Notes: a model not told the origin generated them from the sequence alone. A stretch of 64,000 nucleotides of DNA from [Muricauda] lutisoli (nom. illeg.) (GCF_017313105.1 NZ_JAFLND010000003.1:634424-698423); one strand, 5' to 3'; shown: positions 35,668 to 45,092, numbered from the stretch's first letter. Made by a program: numbers and translations.

Positions 35668-37056
35668 ATGAAAAACCTCGATAGAAGAAGTTTTATCCAA
35701 AAAACTTCATTGACCGCCGCTGCCGTTTCGATAGCTCCCACCTATTTAAAAGCCAATGTAGAGAGACCTCTTTATTCAACCTATATGGGCGGATTTGCTG
35801 CACCTAAATTGGAAAACGTTCGTGCTGCTTTTATTGGAGTAGGAGCCAGAGGGGGGACCCATGCCAAGTTTTTTGCCGCTTTGGAAGGGACAGAGGTAGT
35901 CGCTATCTGTGATCTTTATGAGGATTTGGTAAAAGAAAAGACGCAATGGGTAAAGGACGCCGCGGGAGAAAGTCGACATAAAAATATAGCTCAATACTGG
36001 GGTGATGAGGATAAATGGCGAACCATGCTTAAAGAAGTAAACCCCGATGTGGTGTTTATCGCTACCAATTGGGCCAATCATGCACCGATGGCCATTGGTG
36101 CCATGGAAAATGGGGCCCATGCCTTTGTTGAGGTCCCTATAGCTACCACCATTCAGGATATGTGGGACATAGTGGATGCCAGTGAACGTACCCAAAAGCA
36201 TTGTATGATGTTGGAGAACGTTAACTACAGCCGAGATGAACTGATGTTCCTTAATATGTGCCGACAAGGCGTAATTGGAGAGATCTTGCATGGCGAAGCT
36301 GCCTATATCCACGAATTGCGTTGGCAAATGGAAGAACAAGAAAGAGGTACGGGCTCTTGGAGAACATACCACTATGCCAAAAGAAACGGGAATTTATACC
36401 CGACCCATGGTTTGGGACCTGTTGCCCAATACATGAACTTGGCAAGACAAGATGATACTTTTGGTAGCTTGGTTTCATTCTCTACTCCGGCAAGAGGACG
36501 AGAGTTATACGCTGAGAAAAATTATCCGGCCGATCATAAATGGAATCAACTCGATTTTAAAGGTGGGGACTTGAATACATCCATCATTAAAACAACCATG
36601 GGAAAAACCATTATGGTACAGTGGGATGAAACCAGTCCTAGACCCTATTCCCGACTGAATTTGGTGCAGGGAACCAAAGGTATTTTAGCTGGGTTTCCAA
36701 CCCGAGTAGCTTTAGAAGGTGGTGTGGAAGGACTTACAGAAGATCACCACTCTTGGGTACAAGGTGAGCAGCTCGAAAAATTATACGAAAAATATGATCA
36801 CCCGCTCTATAAACGGCTAAATGAAGCAGCCAGGGGCAGTGGGCATGGAGGAATGGACGGAATCATGGTGTATCGCATAGTAGAGTGCCTACAAAAAGGA
36901 TTGCCTTTGGACCAGAATGTTTACGAAGGGTGCCTATGGAGTGCAGTTTCCCCATTGAGTGAACGTTCGGTGGCCAGTGGCGGTGCACCACAGCCTTTCC
37001 CCGATTTTACACGAGGCAATTGGAAGGATACCGAACCGTTGCAAATTATAAGTTAA
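35668..37056 (+). CDS. Gfo/Idh/MocA oxidoreductase of the GH109 type, twin-arginine exported
   Basis: This 462-aa protein begins DRRSFIQKTSLTAAAVSIAP, a twin-arginine leader. An NAD-binding fold follows (VRAAFIGVGARGGTHAKFFA, VAICDLYEDLVKEK) with HAFVEVPIATTIQDMWDIVD and MLENVNYSRDELM. The C-terminal half (WRTYHYAKRNGNLYPTHGLG) matches GH109 proteins, which hydrolyse alpha-N-acetylgalactosaminides by an NAD-dependent redox mechanism. The substrate is inferred. The ATG at 35668 is chosen over a TTG at 35653. It leads a three-gene sugar cluster by 14 bp. Confidence 0.85.
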   Translation: MKNLDRRSFIQKTSLTAAAVSIAPTYLKANVERPLYSTYMGGFAAPKLENVRAAFIGVGARGGTHAKFFAALEGTEVVAICDLYEDLVKEKTQWVKDAAGESRHKNIAQYWGDEDKWRTMLKEVNPDVVFIATNWANHAPMAIGAMENGAHAFVEVPIATTIQDMWDIVDASERTQKHCMMLENVNYSRDELMFLNMCRQGVIGEILHGEAAYIHELRWQMEEQERGTGSWRTYHYAKRNGNLYPTHGLGPVAQYMNLARQDDTFGSLVSFSTPARGRELYAEKNYPADHKWNQLDFKGGDLNTSIIKTTMGKTIMVQWDETSPRPYSRLNLVQGTKGILAGFPTRVALEGGVEGLTEDHHSWVQGEQLEKLYEKYDHPLYKRLNEAARGSGHGGMDGIMVYRIVECLQKGLPLDQNVYEGCLWSAVSPLSERSVASGGAPQPFPDFTRGNWKDTEPLQIIS

Positions 37057-37070
37057 GCAGACTGTAACCA

Positions 37071-38123
37071 ATGATTGAAATAAAAGTACCCGCTCGAATC
37101 TGTTTTTACGGGGATCATCAGGATTATTTGGGATTGCCAGTTATCGCCGGGACCATTGATCGCTACATCAATTTAAAGGCAAGCCCAAATACCGATAGGA
37201 TATATCTTTTAAAGTTATTGGACCTTAAAGCGAATACATCCATTGCGTTGAACGATGATTTAAAGCAAATTCAAGCCGATGATTATTTTAGGTCCGTTAT
37301 GGCCGTTTTAAAAAAAGAAGGTTTTCAGTTTGATCAGGGTTACGATATCGAAATATCGGGGAACATTCCTGTAAATGCCGGACTTTCCAGTTCTTCCGCG
37401 CTAGTTGTGGCATGGATACGTTTTTTGGTAGCTGCGCAAGGAAAGTCAGAAGAAATAAGCGACTTTCAAATCGGGAGATGGGCGTATGAGGCCGAAGTGC
37501 TGTTCTTTGATCAGCCTGGAGGTTTAATGGATCAATATACTATAGCACAAAAAGGATTACTCTATATTGATACCCAGAGTGGTGAAAGTACTCGTCTCAA
37601 TGCCAAAATAGGAAAATTGCTGGTGGCAGAGTCTGGAGTGCCCAAAAAAACCTTGGAGGTATTAAAGAATGCCCGGGTATATGCCCAAAAAGCTACGGCG
37701 GCCGTCAAAAGTGTTCATTCAGAGTTTGAACTGGAACATGCCACCTTGGAGGATTATGAAAAATATGTCAATCTGGTGCCCAAGAAGCTTCAGGGGTATT
37801 GGTACGCTACTATTTATAACTATCACATTACCTTGGAAGCAAAAAAGGAGTTGTTGAAGCCGAATCCCGATATCCAAGTTTTGGGAGATTTAATGAACCA
37901 ACACCAGACCATTCTTCAAAATGAAATTAAAAATACACCTTTTGAAATGATGGAGATGATGGATGCTGCACGCAGTGCGGGGGCGGTAGGAACTAAAATC
38001 ATTGGTTCGGGGGGTGGTGGCTGTATGGTGTCCATAATCACGGACGATATTGAGGAAAAGGTAAAAAAGGCGTTTTTGGACAAGGGTGCCAAGGCGGTCT
38101 ACACAGTAGAATTAACAAGTTGA
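37071..38123 (+). CDS. GHMP-family sugar kinase
   Basis: This 350-aa kinase has the galactokinase-like sugar loop VPARICFYGDHQDYLG at the N-terminus, the ATP-binding motif IPVNAGLSSSSALVVAW near residue 105 and the C-terminal motif 3 TKIIGSGGGGCMVSII. FDQPGGLMDQYTIAQKG holds the presumed catalytic Asp. Position between a GH109-like enzyme and a nucleotidyltransferase suggests anomeric phosphorylation of GalNAc or a related sugar, which is inference. L-fucokinase- or glucuronokinase-like specificity is also possible. Confidence 0.82.
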   Translation: MIEIKVPARICFYGDHQDYLGLPVIAGTIDRYINLKASPNTDRIYLLKLLDLKANTSIALNDDLKQIQADDYFRSVMAVLKKEGFQFDQGYDIEISGNIPVNAGLSSSSALVVAWIRFLVAAQGKSEEISDFQIGRWAYEAEVLFFDQPGGLMDQYTIAQKGLLYIDTQSGESTRLNAKIGKLLVAESGVPKKTLEVLKNARVYAQKATAAVKSVHSEFELEHATLEDYEKYVNLVPKKLQGYWYATIYNYHITLEAKKELLKPNPDIQVLGDLMNQHQTILQNEIKNTPFEMMEMMDAARSAGAVGTKIIGSGGGGCMVSIITDDIEEKVKKAFLDKGAKAVYTVELTS

Positions 38124-38128
38124 TTATA

Positions 38129-38962
38129 ATGGAGAATATAAGTTTGATCATAATGGTGGGTGGTGCATCTTCACGTATGAAGCGAAGCCTAAAAGATAGA
38201 GAAGATCAAAAAGGTGTTATGGACAATATCCCCCATAAAAGTTTAATTCCCGTTGGGGAATATGGGAGGCCCTTTTTATACTATTTGGTTCAGAATGCTG
38301 TGGAAGCAGGATACACCAAACTATATTTGATCACCAGCCCTGAAAATGAGGCTTTTAGAAATTTGAAAGAGCAAGGCGGTCTTCCAACCGGATTGGAGGT
38401 TTTCTTGGCCGTGCAATCGGTGCCGGATGGAAGGACAAAACCATTGGGCACCGCTGATGCCCTTCAACAATGTTTGGATCAGTATCCAGAATTGAAGCAA
38501 ACAACGTTTACGGTTTGCAATGGGGACAATTTATACTCCATTGGTGCTTTGCAAGATTTAAGGGAAGATAGAAAAGCTCCCCATGCCTTGATCAGTTATG
38601 GCAGTTCGGGTTTTGATTATACCGAGGAGCGCATTGCGAAGTTTGCCGTAATGGATATTTCCTCGGAGGGTTATCTGCAAAAAATCATTGAAAAACCAGA
38701 CGTGGAAGATGTTCCCAAATATAAAGATGCCTCAGGTGAGCTAAGGGTTAGCATGAACATTTTCAGTTTTTCCGGGAAGGAAATCTATTCCTATTTACAA
38801 AAATGTCCTATCGACCCTGTACGCAACGAAAAGGAATTGCCTAAAGCGGTTGCCAACTTGGTTGCCGAACAATCGCAAAGCGTCCTGTGTATACCTCGCT
38901 CCGAGCATATTCCTGATTTAACGGATGCCAACGATATTCAGTTATTTAAAAATTTAAAGTAA
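38129..38962 (+). CDS. Sugar-phosphate nucleotidyltransferase
   Basis: This 277-aa NTP-transferase fold protein has the substrate loop LIIMVGGASSRMKRSLKDRE, KSLIPVGEYGRPFLYYLV and the metal-site region FTVCNGDNLYSIGALQD. There is no C-terminal left-handed beta helix. It begins five bases after the GHMP kinase stop, so the products probably act in sequence: kinase makes a sugar-1-phosphate and this enzyme makes the nucleotide sugar. The ATG at 38129 is favoured over a TTG at 38120 that overlaps the kinase stop. Confidence 0.82.
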   Translation: MENISLIIMVGGASSRMKRSLKDREDQKGVMDNIPHKSLIPVGEYGRPFLYYLVQNAVEAGYTKLYLITSPENEAFRNLKEQGGLPTGLEVFLAVQSVPDGRTKPLGTADALQQCLDQYPELKQTTFTVCNGDNLYSIGALQDLREDRKAPHALISYGSSGFDYTEERIAKFAVMDISSEGYLQKIIEKPDVEDVPKYKDASGELRVSMNIFSFSGKEIYSYLQKCPIDPVRNEKELPKAVANLVAEQSQSVLCIPRSEHIPDLTDANDIQLFKNLK

Positions 38963-39014
38963 CTTAAAGGCACCTAATCCCATTCTTGCATTGAGCAAAG
39001 CGTAAATTTTTGAA

Positions 39015-40283
39015 ATGGAATCGTATGCAACAGCATTGTTATATGCTACACCGTTTTTTATTGGCTTAGTATTGATTGAAATTCTTTACGGTCGGTTTGT
39101 AAAAGATCAGAAACACAATCTCATGGACACCGTGAGTAGTCTTAGTTCTGGGCTGACCAATGTAGTAAAGGATTCTCTGGGGCTGGTGCTTATTTTGGTA
39201 AGCTATCCCTTTTTACTGGAGCATTTGGCCTTGGTGGAAATAAAGGCTACCTGGTTAGTTTGGGCAGTGGCCTTTATTGCTCTGGATTTTGCCGGCTATT
39301 GGAACCATAGGCTGAGCCATCATATCAATTTTTTTTGGAACCAGCATGTGATTCATCATAGTAGTGAAGAGTTTAATCTGGCATGTGCGCTTAGGCAGCC
39401 CATTTCAAATTTGTTGGGGTATTATGCACTTTTATTGATTCCTGCCGCACTTTTGGGTGTTCCCAACCAAGTGATAGCGATACTTGCTCCCATCCATTTG
39501 TTTGCTCAGTTTTGGTACCATACCCAGCATATCGGTAAAATGGGGGTTTTGGAGTATGTGATCGTGACCCCGTCACAACATCGGGTACATCATGCCATTA
39601 ATCCAGAGTACATCGATAAGAACCTTGGGCAGATATTTTGTGTCTGGGATAGGATGTTCGGAACCTTTCAGGAGGAGTTGGATGAGGTGCCTCCGCAATA
39701 CGGCGTGTTAAAACCGGCAAATACCTGGAATCCCATAATTATCAACTTTCAGCATTTATGGCGGTTGATACAAGATGCATGGAGGACCAAAAGCTACCGG
39801 GACAAACTACGGATTTGGTTTATGCCCACAGGTTGGCGACCTAAAGATGTAAAGGAAAAATATCCTGTTGACATTATAGAGAACGTGTATGACTTTCGAA
39901 AATATCAACCCGAGACGTCTACGTCTTTAAAGGTGTATGCACTCTTTCAGTTGATCATCACCACCTTTTTAATGCTATTTATGTTTTACAGTTACTCGGA
40001 TATTGGTTTTGATGGCCTTTTGCTTTTCGGTGCGTTTATTTTTGTCGGCATTTACGGATATACAACCCTTATGGATCGCAAGAATTATGCGGTTTGGATT
40101 GAAGTAATTCGAGGAGTGGGGGGATTGGTGCTTATCTATGTGACCAACGATTGGTTTGGAATCGACACATATTTTTCGGTGGCAAGCTACTTGGTGGCCC
40201 TTTATTTTTTGGTGACGATTTTTGGAGCTATCTATTTTACGTATTTCGAGAAATCGTTTGCTGCCCCAAATCTGGTTTCTTAG
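39015..40283 (+). CDS. Sterol desaturase / fatty acid hydroxylase family membrane enzyme
   Basis: This 422-aa protein has several N- and C-terminal membrane helices and the diiron histidine clusters of the superfamily: HRLSHHINFFW, then VIHHSSEEFNLACALRQP, WYHTQHIG and SQHRVHHAINPEYIDKN. The pattern is closest to alkylglycerol monooxygenase-like members. It probably hydroxylates a lipid. It follows the sugar cluster on the same strand after 52 bp, and its last four bases overlap the convergent acyl-CoA-binding protein gene. Confidence 0.87.
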   Translation: MESYATALLYATPFFIGLVLIEILYGRFVKDQKHNLMDTVSSLSSGLTNVVKDSLGLVLILVSYPFLLEHLALVEIKATWLVWAVAFIALDFAGYWNHRLSHHINFFWNQHVIHHSSEEFNLACALRQPISNLLGYYALLLIPAALLGVPNQVIAILAPIHLFAQFWYHTQHIGKMGVLEYVIVTPSQHRVHHAINPEYIDKNLGQIFCVWDRMFGTFQEELDEVPPQYGVLKPANTWNPIIINFQHLWRLIQDAWRTKSYRDKLRIWFMPTGWRPKDVKEKYPVDIIENVYDFRKYQPETSTSLKVYALFQLIITTFLMLFMFYSYSDIGFDGLLLFGAFIFVGIYGYTTLMDRKNYAVWIEVIRGVGGLVLIYVTNDWFGIDTYFSVASYLVALYFLVTIFGAIYFTYFEKSFAAPNLVS

Positions 40284-40543
40284 AGGGTTTTCAGCTCTTT
40301 TTCCACCAATTCCACATATTTTTCCATGGCTTCTTCCACACTTATTCTCTTGGCTTGGAAAAGGGCATTTGCCTTGAATGCATTGATAAGGGGGGTCCTA
40401 CTACCTGGATTGTCAAAGTTTTTGTTCGCAATTTTGAAGTAGGCGTAGAGTTTTAGTAACAGATCGGCCGGCAATGGATCTGTGTAGTCGTTAACAAAGT
40501 TAACGGCATCGTTGAATCTTTTATGTAATTCTTCGTTAATCAT
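40280..40543 (-). CDS. Acyl-CoA-binding protein
   Basis: This 87-aa four-helix protein has the ACBP signature: LHKRFNDAVNFVNDYTDPLP, LLLKLYAYFKIANKNFDNPG and INAFKANALFQAKRISVEEA, with the Tyr and Lys residues used for CoA binding. In this family the KW-x-AW segment is usual; here it reads NAFKANALF. The ATG at 40543 overlaps the psd 3' end by eight bases. Its placement after psd and cdsA suggests it feeds acyl-CoA to phospholipid synthesis (inference). Confidence 0.88.
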   Translation of the reverse strand: MINEELHKRFNDAVNFVNDYTDPLPADLLLKLYAYFKIANKNFDNPGSRTPLINAFKANALFQAKRISVEEAMEKYVELVEKELKTL

Positions 40544-41201
40544 CCAATGGTCTAACGGAAGCAATGCAAGTGCGTGCTCCAACTACTTTTTGATTGAGTT
40601 TTACGTTGATATCACAGTCTAGCGGTAACAACAAATCTACTCTGGACCCAAATTTTATGAATCCAGCGTCATCGCCCTGAGTAACTTGTTCGCCCTCTTC
40701 GGCATAGTTTACGATCCTACGTGCCATGGCTCCTGCTATTTGTCTGTAGCCGATTTCCCCGAATTTTGGTGTATGCAGTATAATAGTGGTGCGTTCGTTT
40801 TCAGTACTGGATTTCGGGTGCCATGCCACCAAATATTTTCCGGGGTGGTATTTGGAATAGGTAACTGTTCCACTGGCCGGATACCTTGTAACGTGCACAT
40901 TGGTGGGAGACATGAATATGGATACTTGCTTTCTGTTCTCTTTAAAGTATTCGGGCTCGTAAACCTCTTCGATTACAACTACTTTTCCATCAACTGGGGC
41001 CAATATTTCATCAAAATTGGGCGTGACCAACCTTTTTGGGTTCCTAAAAAACTGCAGAATGGCTATCAAAAGCAACAATGCAGCAATTTGTACCGTAAGC
41101 CGAATCCATTCAACATCAATGAAGTATTGTGCGGTCAATACCACAGCTACCACTAAAAAAAATGTGGTGATGATAATTTTTTGCCCCTCTTTATGAAACA
41201 T
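40536..41201 (-). CDS. psd: Phosphatidylserine decarboxylase (short form)
   Basis: This 221-aa proenzyme converts phosphatidylserine to phosphatidylethanolamine. Two N-terminal membrane helices are followed by EILAPVDGKVVVIEEVYEPE and VSIFMSPTNVHVTRYPASG. The self-cleavage site is KFGSRVDLLLP, where the Ser becomes the pyruvoyl group. The length fits the archaeal-type or short Psd found in Bacteroidota. It overlaps cdsA by 11 bases upstream and the acyl-CoA-binding gene by eight downstream. Confidence 0.93.
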   Translation of the reverse strand: MFHKEGQKIIITTFFLVVAVVLTAQYFIDVEWIRLTVQIAALLLLIAILQFFRNPKRLVTPNFDEILAPVDGKVVVIEEVYEPEYFKENRKQVSIFMSPTNVHVTRYPASGTVTYSKYHPGKYLVAWHPKSSTENERTTIILHTPKFGEIGYRQIAGAMARRIVNYAEEGEQVTQGDDAGFIKFGSRVDLLLPLDCDINVKLNQKVVGARTCIASVRPLDD

Positions 41202-41994
41202 AGGAGAATATAGTTAAAATCAAATAAGCAAAAGGTGCTGCAAAAACCAAGCTATCCAGTCGGTCCCAAATTCCGCCATGCCCAGGTAAAATAGCCCCGC
41301 TATCCTTTACTCCTGCCATTCGTTTGAATTTTGACTCCAATAAATCGCCCAAACTCCCTGCAATCACTATTAAACCGGCCATTGCCATCCATTCCATTAC
41401 CGTGAGCCTTGTTTCATACCACGATAAAAAATAGGCAGCTACCAGTGCAAAAATAAGACCTCCTACAGAACCTTCAATGGTTTTTTTTGGTGAAACTGAA
41501 GGAAAAAGTTTTGTACGGCCAAAAGTTCGCCCCACTAAATAGGCAAACGTATCGTTGACCCATATCAAAATAAAGATGCCCATGATTAAAAACTGGGCAA
41601 ATTCATCAATCTTATAGGGTATCATGGTTAAAAAAATACATCCGCCCCCAATGTAGAAGAGCCCAATAAAAAACTTCTGTAAGCTGGTGAAATTCCGGGG
41701 GCCTTTAGAGAACAGGAACATCAATAATGCGATGTTCACGGTAATGGTCAGCAGCATCAAAAGGTTGATAGCGGTTGTGTCATTGGTCAAATAAATAAAG
41801 ACCCACCATAACGCCAAATAGGCCAAAAATATATAGTATCCTTTTAAGCGAACGATACGTTTGAATTCATACAGACATGCCAAACCAAAGGTCATGAATA
41901 AAAAGTCGAAGGCATCCGAGCTCAAAAATACCGCTCCTAGCAAAAGTACCACGTAAATCACTCCTGTTATGGAGCGTCGCAAAAGCTCTCTCAT
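41191..41994 (-). CDS. cdsA: Phosphatidate cytidylyltransferase
   Basis: This 267-aa membrane enzyme makes CDP-diacylglycerol from phosphatidic acid and CTP. It has about seven helices and the signature SKFKRMAGVKDSGAILPGHG followed by GIWDRLDSLVFAAP. DTFAYLVGRTFGRTKLFPSV is also conserved. It directly precedes psd, which acts two steps later in the same pathway, and starts four bases after the LUD gene. Confidence 0.94.
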   Translation of the reverse strand: MRELLRRSITGVIYVVLLLGAVFLSSDAFDFLFMTFGLACLYEFKRIVRLKGYYIFLAYLALWWVFIYLTNDTTAINLLMLLTITVNIALLMFLFSKGPRNFTSLQKFFIGLFYIGGGCIFLTMIPYKIDEFAQFLIMGIFILIWVNDTFAYLVGRTFGRTKLFPSVSPKKTIEGSVGGLIFALVAAYFLSWYETRLTVMEWMAMAGLIVIAGSLGDLLESKFKRMAGVKDSGAILPGHGGIWDRLDSLVFAAPFAYLILTIFSYVS

Positions 41995-41998
41995 TTAT

Positions 41999-42607
41999 TT
42001 AGAAATCTTCTAGGAGTAAAAGATATACATTTTTTGAGGCACTTCCGTAGGAAAGAAAGTCATCTTTGTTTTCGGGAGTTTGCTGAAAGTGCTTTAATGT
42101 GGTAATGTTATTGGGAATATTTTTTTGATAACGTTCTTTAATGATTTTGAGCGCTTCACTTATGGAATCCACTAACTGACTTGTGGTGGCAAAGACCACC
42201 AAGTTGGAAGGGAGTTCGTTTAATTTCTTTTCCTTTATTTGATTGGAACATACCAAAATGGAACCATTGTGGGCAACAAGATGCTCACAGGTTGTAAAGA
42301 AAATCTCGCTTTCGTTGCGGTCATTGGTGAAGTTAATGTTCTCCGAAGCAAAACGTGTTTCCAACCTTGGATCCATGGAATAGAAAAGATGGTTTTGCCA
42401 ATCATTTTCCGAGATAATGTTTTTGAGTGCTTCGGAAACCTCTGCAAAATCTTCACAGTAGATAAATTTGCCCCCATTTTTTTTAAAGTAGATGGTAAAT
42501 TTCTCATCTACGGGAATCTTTAAATCGGGCATGTGCTCACCACGGGTTTCCGTGGTTTCCTTGGAAACCTTTTTTCCTCCTCCGAAAAGTTTTTTAAAAA
42601 CTCCCAT
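41999..42607 (-). CDS. LUD domain protein
   Basis: This 202-aa protein has a basic N-terminus (GVFKKLFGGGKKVSK) and a LUD/LutC-like fold: ESEIFFTTCEHLVAHNGSIL and NLVVFATTSQLVDSISEALK. LutC relatives take part in lactate oxidation, but this short version occurs between ftsH and cdsA in many Flavobacteriia, and its role there is unknown. No metal-binding Cys cluster is present. Confidence 0.82.
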   Translation of the reverse strand: MGVFKKLFGGGKKVSKETTETRGEHMPDLKIPVDEKFTIYFKKNGGKFIYCEDFAEVSEALKNIISENDWQNHLFYSMDPRLETRFASENINFTNDRNESEIFFTTCEHLVAHNGSILVCSNQIKEKKLNELPSNLVVFATTSQLVDSISEALKIIKERYQKNIPNNITTLKHFQQTPENKDDFLSYGSASKNVYLLLLEDF

Positions 42608-42673
42608 TTATGGCTGTGCGTTCTTTTCTACTGAATCAATATAACTCTTTTGGTTAGATTTTGCTAAATGATT

Positions 42674-44626
42674 TTATTCGGCAGGTTCAAGTTTTTCTTC
42701 CTCTTTTTCAAAAGGTCTCTGGCCAAAAATCTTTTCCAAATCGTCTTTAAAAATAACCTCTTTGTCCAAAAGTCTTTCAGCAAGTTCGGTAAGCTTGTCT
42801 TTATTGTCTTCCAACAATTTAATAGCTCGTTGATACTGCTTTTCTATCATTTTGGATATCTCTTGGTCAATTTTTTGGGCCGTTTCTTCACTATACGGTT
42901 TGGTGAACCCGTACTCGTTCTGTCCTGAAGAGTCATAATAGGTAATGTTCCCCAATTCATCATTAAGCCCATATATGGTAACCATGGCACGAGCTTGTTT
43001 GGTTACTTTTTCCAAATCACTCAATGCACCTGTGGAAATTTTGCCGAACATTACTTTTTCTGCGGCTCTACCACCCATGGTCGCACACATTTCATCGAAC
43101 ATTTGCTCTGGTCGAACAATTAAGCGTTCTTCGGGAAGGTACCAAGCGGCACCCAGCGATTGTCCACGCGGTACAATGGTAACTTTTACCAACGGTGCAG
43201 CATGTTCCAGCATCCAGCTTACGGTGGCGTGCCCTGCTTCGTGGAAGGCAATGGTTTTCTTTTCGTCCGGGGTGATGATTTTGTTCTTCTTTTCCAGACC
43301 TCCGACAATTCTGTCAACGGCATCCAAGAAGTCTTGTTTTGTCACCGCTTTTTTCTCCTTACGAGCTGCGATAAGTGCAGCTTCGTTACAGACATTGGCA
43401 ATATCTGCTCCTGAGAAACCGGGTGTTTGCTTGGCCAAAAAGTCCAAATCCAGTGTTTCTGCCGTTTTAATGGGACGAAGGTGAACTTCGAATATTTCCT
43501 TTCTTTCGTTGAGGTCGGGCAGGTCAACATAAATTTGACGGTCAAAACGCCCTGCACGCATCAATGCTTTATCCAGTACATCGGCACGGTTGGTTGCAGC
43601 CAACACAATTACGTTGGTATTGGTGCCGAAACCATCCATTTCGGTCAATAACTGGTTCAATGTATTTTCACGCTCGTCATTGGAACCCGTAAAGTTGTTC
43701 TTTCCCCTTGCACGTCCAATAGCGTCGATTTCATCAATAAATATGATGGCGGGTGATTTGTCCTTCGCTTGTTTGAACAAATCCCTTACTCTTGATGCCC
43801 CCACACCTACGAACATCTCCACGAAGTCTGAACCTGATAGTGAGAAGAAAGGCACTTTTGCCTCACCTGCAACGGCTTTTGCCAAAAGGGTCTTACCTGT
43901 ACCGGGAGGGCCTACCAAAAGGGCTCCCTTTGGTATTTTACCCCCAAGGGAGGTATATTTATCTGGGTTTTTAAGGAACTCTACAATTTCTTGGACTTCT
44001 TCTTTTGCACCTTCCAAGCCTGCTACATCTTTAAAAGATGTGCGGGTATCCGTTTTTTCATCGAATAGTTTAGCCTTGGATTTTCCAATGTTGAAAATCT
44101 GCCCGCCTGCACCTCCTCCTGCACCGCCAGACATTCTGCGCATGAGGTATATCCAAATACCTATAATAAGGGCGAATGGCAACAGGGTCAAGAATATTTC
44201 ACCGAGCACATTGGATTCCGTGTCGAATTCGACAATGGTGTCCAAGTTGTTTTCTTTCTTGATTTCTGTGATTTCATTCTGGAAAATTTGGAGGTCTCCG
44301 TAGTCCAGAACGTATTGTGGTACCAGACTCGTGGAGGGGAAAAGGGGTTTCTCGGCCACACCTTTGTGGACGTCCTTGTTCATGGCCTCCTCAGTAAGGT
44401 ATACCTTGGCCTGACGCGTATTTGTAATGATGACTATTTTGGATATGTCACCATTGCGTAAAAATTCCTGTAACTCAGAAGTTGTGGTTTTTTCTGTGCT
44501 AGAAAAACTGCTTCCTCCAAAAAATTGGAAGCCAATTATAATAGCGATTACCACACCATAAATCCACCACGAACTAAAGCGTGGTTTCTTAGGAGCATTA
44601 TTATTCGGGTTGTTTTCTTTTGCCAT
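42674..44626 (-). CDS. ftsH: ATP-dependent zinc metalloprotease FtsH
   Basis: This 650-aa membrane AAA+ protease has two membrane helices near residues 20 and 145, Walker A GALLVGPPGTGKTLLAKAVA, the pore loop motif FVEMFVGVGASRVRDLF and Walker B PAIIFIDEIDAIG. The SRH reads AATNRADVLDKALMRAGRFD and the zinc site is TIAFHEAGHATVSWML. It degrades misassembled membrane proteins and regulators. It follows rsfS by six bases and precedes the LUD gene by 66. Confidence 0.96.
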   Translation of the reverse strand: MAKENNPNNNAPKKPRFSSWWIYGVVIAIIIGFQFFGGSSFSSTEKTTTSELQEFLRNGDISKIVIITNTRQAKVYLTEEAMNKDVHKGVAEKPLFPSTSLVPQYVLDYGDLQIFQNEITEIKKENNLDTIVEFDTESNVLGEIFLTLLPFALIIGIWIYLMRRMSGGAGGGAGGQIFNIGKSKAKLFDEKTDTRTSFKDVAGLEGAKEEVQEIVEFLKNPDKYTSLGGKIPKGALLVGPPGTGKTLLAKAVAGEAKVPFFSLSGSDFVEMFVGVGASRVRDLFKQAKDKSPAIIFIDEIDAIGRARGKNNFTGSNDERENTLNQLLTEMDGFGTNTNVIVLAATNRADVLDKALMRAGRFDRQIYVDLPDLNERKEIFEVHLRPIKTAETLDLDFLAKQTPGFSGADIANVCNEAALIAARKEKKAVTKQDFLDAVDRIVGGLEKKNKIITPDEKKTIAFHEAGHATVSWMLEHAAPLVKVTIVPRGQSLGAAWYLPEERLIVRPEQMFDEMCATMGGRAAEKVMFGKISTGALSDLEKVTKQARAMVTIYGLNDELGNITYYDSSGQNEYGFTKPYSEETAQKIDQEISKMIEKQYQRAIKLLEDNKDKLTELAERLLDKEVIFKDDLEKIFGQRPFEKEEEKLEPAE

Positions 44627-44632
44627 TTTTTC

Positions 44633-45010
44633 TTAAGAATTGTAACTGCTTTCCACCATAGTGACCTTGGCATCTCCCCAAAGTCCTTCAATGTCATAAA
44701 ATTCCCTAATGTGTTTTTGAAATACATGTACCACAACATTGACATAATCCATCAGCACCCATTCGGCGTTTTCTGAGCCTTCAACATGCCATGGCTTGTC
44801 GTGTATGGCTTTGCTCACCTTCTTTTGGATGGAGGATACTATTGCGTTAACATGTGTGTTGGAAGTACCATTGCAGATGATAAAGTAGTCGCAAACTGTA
44901 TTTTCGATTTCCCTAAGGTCCAGTAGATTTATATCAACTCCTTTAACGTCTTCTATTCCTTCCAGGATCAAGGCAATCAATTCATCTGCACTAGCTTTCG
45001 TTTTCTGCAT
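44633..45010 (-). CDS. rsfS: Ribosome silencing factor
   Basis: This 125-aa RsfS/Iojap protein has the core VKGVDINLLDLREIENTVCD, YFIICNGTSNTHVNAI and WVLMDYVNVVVHVFQKHIRE. It binds ribosomal protein uL14 and blocks subunit joining during starvation. It is the first gene of the run rsfS-ftsH-LUD-cdsA-psd and has a perfect -7 box 19 bp above the ATG. Confidence 0.94.
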   Translation of the reverse strand: MQKTKASADELIALILEGIEDVKGVDINLLDLREIENTVCDYFIICNGTSNTHVNAIVSSIQKKVSKAIHDKPWHVEGSENAEWVLMDYVNVVVHVFQKHIREFYDIEGLWGDAKVTMVESSYNS

Positions 45011-45029
45011 TCAAAAAGTTTAGTTTTTA

Positions 45030-45037
45030 CAAAGTTA
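45030..45037 (-). promoter_or_regulatory. -7 box (TAACTTTG) for the rsfS-ftsH operon
   Basis: A perfect TAnnTTTG lies 19 bp before the rsfS ATG and probably serves the whole downstream run. Confidence 0.5.
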
Positions 45038-45092
45038 TGTTTTTTTTGTTTTCTTAGCCCTAGTTTTTAACAAATCGTAAAGGCTTGTCACA

